Part shown: piece by piece, positions 56,824 to 64,000 of the stretch
Layout of the letters: every line of letters begins with the position of its first letter
Position numbering within the stretch: position 1 is the stretch's first letter
Notes under the pieces: generated by a model
Databases searched by the model: none
Told to the model about the DNA's origin: nothing
Seen by the model: only the letters and a program-made list of their open reading frames with translations
Source: Saccharum officinarum
Taxonomy: Eukaryota; Streptophyta; Magnoliopsida; Poales; Poaceae
Direction of reading: 5' to 3'
Assembly (NCBI GenBank): GCA_020631735.1
Contig: CM036168.1
Coordinates: 99,118,932 to 99,182,931, forward strand
Length of the DNA: 64,000 nt
Made by a program: the position numbers and the translations under genes

Positions 56824-59788
56824 TTATAAGAATCTCGTCCCGAGATTTTGAGTTACGAACCACTTATCGTAAAAAGCTTTATACGCGGTTTGAAGATATT
56901 CTCCCGTTTCCCAAGAAGCATCGCTCTCATCATGGTGGCTCCATTGAATCTTGTAGGTTGTGACCACTTTATTTCGAGTGACTCGGTCCTTAGTATCCAG
57001 GACTCGAACCGGTTGCTCGCGATACTCCAAGTCTGCCTGGATCCGAATACCCTGAGGTTCTATCCTCTCCTCTGGAACACGCAGACACTTCTTCAGTTGG
57101 GATACGTGAAAAACGGGAAATATCGAACTCATCTCTTCTGGTAACTGCAACTTGTATGCCACGGGACCCTTTTTCTCTACGATCTGGTATGGTCCTATAT
57201 ATCTTGCAGACAGTTTCTTCTTGATTCCGAACCGTTTCTTCTTCATTGGGGTAACCTTCAAATAGACATAGTCACCTACTTGGAACTCCAATGTTCTTCT
57301 TCTCTTGTCTGCATAACTCTTCTGACGAGACTGTGCAGCTTGCATGTTTTGTTGGATAACACGGACCTTTTTCTCTGCCTCATCGACAAAATCAATTCCA
57401 TAAAACCTTCTTTCTCCAGGCTCTACCCAATTTAACGGTGTCCTGCACTTCTTGCCATACAAGGCTTCAAAAGGTGCCATCTTGATACTCTCTTGGTAAC
57501 TGTTGTTGTAAGCGAATTCTGCCAACGGTAACCAGGATTCCCATGAGCCTCTAGATGATAGTACACAAGCTCTAAGCATATCTTCTAGTACCGCATTAAC
57601 TCTTTCTGTTTGTCCATCAGTCTGTGGGTGGTAAGCCGTGCTACGAATCAAACTAGTACCCAAACCTTGATGCAGATGTTCCCAAAAGTGAGAGGTAAAC
57701 TGCGAACCACGATCGGACACAATCGTTTTTGGTATCCCGTGCAATCGGACAATCTCGGCAATGTACTTCTCTGCATATTGAGGTGGTCGGAATGTCGTCT
57801 TAACGGGCAGAAAGTGAGCTGTCTTGGTGAGACGATCTACTATTACCCAAATAGAATCATGCCCTTTTTGTGTGGTGGGGAGACCAGTGATAAAGTCCAT
57901 ACTTATATCATCCCACTTCCAATCGGGTACCGACAAAGGTTGCAGAAGTCCTGCAGGTCTCATGTGAAGAGCTTTAACTCTACAACACATGTCGCAACGA
58001 GCAACGTATGCTGCAATTTCCTTTTTCATCTTAGTCCACCAATAACAGGGTCGCAAATCTTGGTACATTTTACTACTTCCGGGGTGAATAGATAACTTAG
58101 AACGATGGGCTTCATCCATCAACTTGTTCTTAAGCTCTCTATCCTTAGGTACTACCAGGCGATCCTTGAACCATAACACTCCTTGGTCATCCAATCGAAA
58201 GTGTTTGGTGGGTTCTCTCTTCATCCTTTCTTTAATATGAAAGATTCCCTTATCTGTTTTCTGACCATCAATGATCTGGCTTTCCAGAGTACAACTGACC
58301 TGAATATTATGCAACACAGCAGGATGTAACAAATTGAACCCTTCTTCAAACAACGGTTGCACATCAATAGCATGGGATTTTCTGCTCAGTGCATCTGCTA
58401 CTACATTAGCCTTTCCAGGGTGATAGTGCACGTTCAGATTATAGTCCTTTATCAACTCTAACCATCTCCTCTGTCGCATGTTCAACTCAGATTGGGTAAA
58501 GATGTATTTGAGACTCTTATGATCTGTGAAGATATTACACACATTACCCAACAGGTAGTGCCTCCAAATCTTTAGAGCATGCACCACTGCTGCAAGCTCT
58601 AAATCATGTGTAGGATAGTTAACTTCATGCTTCCTCAATTGCCGTGAGGCGTAAGCAACGACTTTTCCATTTTGCATTAGCACACATCCTAACCCATTCT
58701 TGGATGCGTCACAGAAAACATCAAACGGCTTTTCTATATCTGGTTGGGCCAGAACAGGAGCAGTGGTCAACAACTTCCGCAAGGTACGGAAGGCTGCTTC
58801 GCACTCCTCTGTCCATACAAACTTATGATCCTTCTGTAACAGGCTTGTCATTGGTTTGGCAATCTTCGAGAAATCTGGTATGAAGCGACGGTAGTAACCG
58901 GCTAAACCAAGGAAACTGCGAACTTCGTTAACTGAAATTGGTGACTTCCAGTTCATAACCTCTTGTACCTTACTGGGGTCGACAGAAATGCCATTTTCAG
59001 ACAACACGTGGCCGAGAAAAGGAACTGTCCTAAGCCAGAACTCACACTTGCTGAACTTAGCATACAGTCGATGTTCTCTGAGTCTAGTCAAGACTATCCT
59101 GAGGTGTTCCGCATGTTCTTCTTCATTTTCTGAGTATATCAGTATGTCATCAATGAACACTATCACAAACTTGTCCAACTCGGGCATGAAAACCGAATTC
59201 ATCAGGTACATAAAGTATGCAGGAGCATTTGTCAATCCGAAGGACATGACAAGATACTCGTACAAACCATATCTGGTAGAGAACGCAGTCTTAGGCACAT
59301 CTTGCGGCCTAATCTTTATCTGGTGGTACCCTGATCTCAGATCTATTTTAGAGAACACTTTGGCTTTGGACAATTGGTCAAACAAGATATCAATCCGAGG
59401 AAGAGGATACTTGTTTTTAATTGTCACTGCATTCAGTGGCCGATAATCCACGCACATGCGTAAGGAGTTATCCTTCTTTTTTTCACAAACAGAGCGGGGC
59501 ATCCCCATTCGGACGAGCTGGGACGAATCAACCCTTTCTTAGCAAATCCTGAAGTTGCTTTTTCAATTCTGCTAACTCATTGGGAGGCATCCGATAAGGC
59601 CTTCTTGAAATCGGTGCTGTTCCTGGAATTAACTCAATGGCAAACTCAACCTCTCGGTCTGGTGGAAGTCCAGGTAACTCCTCTGGAAACACATCTGGAA
59701 ACTCACAGACCACTGGAATCTGGACTAGCAGAGTAGTTTGTATCGCACAAGATGTGCTAGCTAGGTCTACCCTCCGAGGTAGGACCAC
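56824..59788 (-). pseudogene. Tekay element F pol: reverse transcriptase, RNase H, integrase, chromodomain (one break)
   Basis: An 894-residue frame (59508 to 56824) contains reverse transcriptase [21 protein letters not shown] with catalytic [10 protein letters not shown] (near 59150), RNase H ([19 protein letters not shown]), and integrase with its zinc region ([30 protein letters not shown]). The catalytic motifs [19 protein letters not shown] and DGQTERVN are all present, and it ends in a chromodomain ([21 protein letters not shown]). The first 87 codons (59788-59528: [19 protein letters not shown]) are in another frame; an indel near 59500-59515 separates them. Otherwise this is the best-preserved pol here, typical of Tekay/Del chromoviruses, whose chromodomain directs insertion to heterochromatin. 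Confidence 0.92.
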
Positions 59789-60251
59789 CCGAAAGGTGCC
59801 TTCCCCACTGGGTTCCTAAGAGAGATACTCCTTCCTCCAACATCAATTACAACTCCCATTTGATTCATCCAGTTCATACCATGATCACATCCAAAACTAA
59901 CCCTGGCATGACTATCAGGTTAAGCTTATATTGCCGGTTCGATATGTTTAGGGTTACTCCCTGAACAATCTGATTAGTCAACAGATCAGCCCCAGCTGAA
60001 CTGATTTTATATGCACATTCCAATTCAACTATCTTTTGCTCATGTCTCTTAACGATGCTTGACTTACAAAGGAATGAGATGATCCGGAATCAAACAAACT
60101 ACTGCAGGATGATTGTTGATAGAAACATACCAGCTGTCACCGGTTCTCCTCAGGGATATCATCCACAGTGGTGTGGTGCACACGAGCTTGATACTGCGTT
60201 TGTTTTGTTTCTTAGGGTAGGGACAATACTTTGCAAAGTGTCCCAGGTTGG
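59789..60251 (-). pseudogene. Tekay element F gag end and protease (broken, runs into gap)
   Basis: The minus strand next to the gap encodes GHFAKYCPYPKKQNK, the second half of a Gag zinc knuckle, then a protease active site SLFDSGSSHSFVSQ (about 60060-60100). Stops and shifts occur between and after these motifs. The rest of gag and the 5' LTR are lost in the N run. Confidence 0.78.
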
Positions 60252-60351
60252 NNNNNNNNNNNNNNNNNNNNNNNNNNNNNNNNNNNNNNNNNNNNNNNNN
60301 NNNNNNNNNNNNNNNNNNNNNNNNNNNNNNNNNNNNNNNNNNNNNNNNNNN
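60252..60351. other. Assembly gap (100 N)
   Basis: Exactly 100 N, size unknown. It separates the gag end of F from the LTR of G. A translated ORF spanning it is meaningless. Confidence 0.98.
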
Positions 60352-61209
60352 GCAATTTGCGCTAATTATCTCTCAAACCGGTTCGAGTTAGGAGCAGGTG
60401 ATAATACAAAAATTGTAGGCTTTGTGAGGTCAACAACTTTGCTAATTGGCTCCAGAACCAATTCGGCTCAGATTTGAAACTATAAAACTCCAAAGTGGTG
60501 CCCTTGAAACTGAAATGCAGTTTCAGAGATAAACGTCGACTGAAACCCTAACTTTTGACACTATATCTCCTAAACTATTGAGAACCAGGCATGGGTGATG
60601 TTGGCAATGTTGTAGAGCTACATAAGGACTACAAGTTTGTCAATATGAGTGGAAGCTGGTTTGGCCTGGTTCGCAAACTACAAGCTCCTAAAGTAGGCCA
60701 CAGTAAAACTGGAGGGACACTTTTGAGACTTAGAAAAATTCTAAGTGTTGAGACAGCCCCTCTAGCTGACTTGTGGGCCATTTTTGAGCATGTTCTGGCC
60801 AATTTCATGAGATGGCCATATTGAGACTTTTGTTCCCCATAAAATTCCCTACAACTTTGCTTAAGGGTGCTCCTCCATGCAAGGTCTTTAAGCTAGACTT
60901 TTTAATTGGTCAAACTAGAGCATCCTAGGGCTAAATGGTGGTCAACTACACCTTGGAGGCATTTTGGTGATTTTGGTCAACATGAACCTTGCTCCATTAG
61001 TGACCCTAAGTATAACTAAGGTGTTGTGAGACATAATTAGCTACTCTCCCCTTTTGTTACACCAACTACCTAGTGTCACATGATGTGAGCCAAACAAAAT
61101 TCTAAAAACAATCACATTTGTTGCAACCACATAAAATAACATGAATGATGCATGCTTATGCTTATGCAAATGCAATGCAATTATGGAGCTAAACACCTGA
61201 GGTGTTACA
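60352..61209 (-). repeat. Part of the 3' LTR of Tekay element G
   Basis: Ends at 61209 with CACCTGAGGTGTTACA next to the polypurine tract (GGGGGAGGGC on the minus strand, 61210-61219) and element G pol, exactly as in F. The left part is cut by the gap. No gene was seen inside. Confidence 0.8.
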
Positions 61210-64000
61210 GCCCTCCCCCTTATAAAAATCTCGTCCCGAGATTTGGAAAGCGTACCATTTTTCATAGAATTCCTTATAGCCATCCCGCAAATAGTCCTCC
61301 CGTTCCCAGGTAGCGTCACTTTCACTACCCTGATTACTCCACATTACTTTATACCACTTAACCACTTTGCTTCTAGTTACTCGTTCCTGAGTATCTATCA
61401 CCCGACTGGCTTTTCTTCGTAAGTTAAATCAGACTCAAGCCTGATATCTCCTAAGGGACTCTTTCCTCAGGAACTCGAAGACACTTTTTGAGCTGAGATA
61501 CATGGAAGACGTTGAATATGGCACTCATTTCAGGAGGTAACTGGATTTTGTACGCAACAGCTCCACTCTTGCCTATGATCTGGAAAGGACCCACGTATCT
61601 TGGCGCAAGTTTCCGCTTAACACCAAAACGTTGGACACTCTTCATTGGAGAAACTTTCAGGTAAACGAAGTCTCCAACTTCAAACTCGAGCGGTTTTCTA
61701 CGACGATCAGCATAACTTTTTTGTCTAGCTTGGGCTGCAGCCATATGTTTTTGGATGGTACGGACTTGTTCCTCAGCTTCCTGAACAAAATCAATACCAT
61801 AATACCTTCTTTCACCAACTTCTACCCAGTTTAGTGGAGTTCTACACTTACGACCGTACAAAGCTTCGAATGGGGCCATCTTAATACTCTCTTGGCAACT
61901 ATTATTATACAAAAACTCAGCTAGAGGTAACCATTTTTTCCAAGAACCCTTGGATGATATTACACATGCCCGCAACAGATCTTCCAAGATTTGGTTAACT
62001 CGTTCCGTCTGACCTGACGTCTGGGGTGATAAGCAGAACTTCTCACTAACTTGGTTCCCAGAAGGTGATGCAAGTGCTCCCAAAAGCGAGCAGTGAACTG
62101 GGGACCACGGTCAGAAACGATAGTACGAGGTACCCCATGGAGCCGGACTATCTGATTGAAGTACAACTCAGCATAGTCAGTGGACGATAGTCCACTCTAA
62201 CTGGAATGAAGTGAGCTGATTTGGTCAAACGATCCACAATTACCCAGATGGAGTTATGATTTTTGACAGTAGGAGGAAGTCCGACAATGAAATCCATACT
62301 TATCTCTTCCCATTTCCAACCTGGGATAGAAAGTGGTTGAAGCAACCCAGCTTTCATATGCACAGCTTTAACTCTACAGCAGGTGTCACACCTAGCCAAC
62401 ATATGCAGCTATCTCTTTCCGCATCTTGGTCCACCAATAGTATGGCTTCAAATCATAATACATCTTATTGCTACCAGGATGGATGGACAACTTAGAGGAG
62501 TGTGCTTCAGACATAATATCATTTCTAAGCTCTCGGTCCTTAGGCACAACTAACCTATCCTTGAACCATAGTACACCCTCTTCATCTACCCTGAATTGTG
62601 TAGTTTCTTGCTCTTTCATCTTGCGTTTTATGTGGAATACACCAGGATCAGTCTTTTGGAGCTCAATAATTCTGCTTTTGAGAGTACAACTGACAGTGAT
62701 GTTGTACAAGACTGCTGGATGTAGAAGGCGAGATCGATGAAAATCAGTTTCAACTAGGGAATGGCAATGAGACTTACGGCTTAAAGCATCCGCAACCACA
62801 TTTGCCTTGCCAGGATGATAGTGCACTTGAAGGTTATAATCCTTAATCAACTCGAGCCATCTTCTTTGACGCATATTTAACTCGGGTTGGGTGAAGATGT
62901 ATTTGAGGCTTTTGTGGTCTGTGTAGATATTGCAGACATTGCCCAGCAGATAATGCCGCCATACTTTCAAAGCATGAACAACTGCGGCCAGTTCTAAGTC
63001 ATGCGTTGGATAATTCACCTCATGTTTCCGAAGTTGTCGAGAGGTATATGCAATCACTCGGCCTTCCTGCATCAACACACCTCCCAAACCTATGCCTGAG
63101 GCATCACAATAAACATCAAATGGTTTCTCGATATCCGGTTGTGCCAAAACCGGAGCTGAGGTTAGGAGGGTTCGCAGTTGGTGAAAAGCCGCATCACACT
63201 CAGGAGTCCAGACAAACCTGGTGTCTTTTTGCAGCAACCGAGTCATGGGCTTGGCTATTTTTGAGAAATCCGGGATGAAGCGACGATAATAGCCAGCCAA
63301 CCCAAGAAAACTCCGGACCTCGTGAACCGAAGATAGGAGCCTTCCAGTTCAGTACTTCCTGTACCTTGGGGGGTCCACCATAATTCCCCATCGGACAACA
63401 CATGCCCAAGGAAAGGTACTTCTCGAAGCCAGAATTCGCACTTACTGAACTTTGCATATAGTTGATGTTCACGCAGTCTTGTGAGGACTATACGCAGATG
63501 TTCAGCGTGATCTTCCTCATTTACAGAATATATCAGGATGTCATCAATAAATACCACCACAAACTTGTCCAATTCGGGCATAAACACCGAATTCATCAAG
63601 TACATGAAGTGTGCGGGGCATTTGTCAGGCCGAAAGACATAACAAGATACTCATAAAGGCCGTATCTTGTCGAGAAAGCTGTTTTTGGAATATCTTCGGG
63701 ACGGATTTTGATCTGATGGTAACCAGATCTTAGATCGATCTTGGAGAAAACTTTAGCTTTAGACAACTGATCGAACAAGATGTCGATGCGCGGTAGAGGG
63801 TACTTATTTTTGACAGTGACTGCATTGAGAGGTCTATAATCTACGCACATTCGCAATGACTGATCCTTCTTCTTTACAAATATAGCAGGACATCCCCACG
63901 GCGACGAACTAGGACGAATCAACCCCTTCTTCAAAAGTTCATTCAATTGCACCTTAAGTTCAGCTAGCTTCATCTCCTAGAGAGGCCGTGCCAGGCACAA
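61210..64000 (-). pseudogene. Tekay element G pol (multiple frameshifts, continues past the window)
   Basis: Minus-strand pol in at least six frame segments. From the 5' side: reverse transcriptase ([21 protein letters not shown], about 63850; [10 protein letters not shown], about 63540), RNase H ([19 protein letters not shown], about 63100), integrase zinc region ([30 protein letters not shown]), then [19 protein letters not shown] and SGQTERVNQ (here SGQ in place of DGQ), and a chromodomain (VVKWYKVMWSNQGSESDATWE, about 61300). Frame breaks lie near 63590, 63350, 62395, 62190, 62040 and 61440. It is the same lineage as F but a distinct, more decayed copy. Gag would lie right of the window. 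Confidence 0.88.

Noticed and set aside
60055..60477. 140-codon ORF crossing the second gap
   Set aside because: It translates N bases and is meaningless.

Overview
This is eukaryotic nuclear DNA from a grass, probably a panicoid. The evidence is a dense nest of plant LTR retrotransposons (Ty3-gypsy Tat/Retand and Tekay/Del types), grass MITEs (a Stowaway with a TA target duplication, a hAT with an 8-bp duplication), and two host genes with clear plant homologues. Two runs of exactly 100 N (13440-13539 and 60252-60351) mark scaffold gaps of unknown size. No CRISPR array, operon, rRNA or tRNA gene is present.

Layout. 1-29075 is a multi-level retrotransposon nest. 1-2106 is a minus-strand LTR of unassigned family, inserted in the antisense extra ORF of a Tat element whose 3' part and 3' LTR occupy 2107-5062. 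An 83-bp piece of a Tekay protease follows (5063-5145), then a broken Tekay-type LTR (5146-6267). A Tat element (B) was inserted into that LTR; its 5' LTR, gag and pol run rightward to the gap at 13440. To the right of the gap a second Tat copy (C) faces it (13540-21176, minus strand). C sits in the protease of a Tekay element (D) whose gag, pre-gag extra ORF and 4.6-kb 5' LTR run to 29075. D itself sits in the reverse transcriptase of a degenerate chromovirus (E, 29076 to about 32721), which also carries a small DNA transposon holding a fragment of a host NTMC2-type gene.

32722-48371 is the gene island. It holds an ITN1-like ankyrin/PGG membrane protein gene (34054-37417, plus, four coding exons) and, convergent to it, a membrane-associated kinase regulator gene (40187-41320, minus). 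These are surrounded by MITEs, a (TA)n microsatellite, a 920-bp foldback and a 1230-bp non-autonomous hAT with a Stowaway nested in it.

48372-64000 is again Tekay-dominated: a solo LTR with a perfect 5-bp duplication (48372-52220), a cluster of GC-rich palindromes, an element (F) with an almost unbroken pol on the minus strand (52824-60251), the second gap, and a more decayed Tekay element (G, 60352-64000).

Most important observation. The protease of element D is split between 21177 (minus strand) and 5063 (plus strand), with the same 5-bp duplication CCTAG beside the 5' LTR of C and beside the LTR ending at 5062. Those two LTRs also resemble each other more than either resembles B. C and the 2107-5062 fragment are therefore very likely two ends of one element, and the block left of the first gap is inverted relative to the block right of it. 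A mis-oriented contig is the simplest explanation; a real inversion is the alternative. I see no clear undescribed biological system. The most original biological items are the captured NTMC2 fragment, the extra ORFs of the Tat and Tekay elements, and a dense TGACGTCA/W-box array in the LTR of D.
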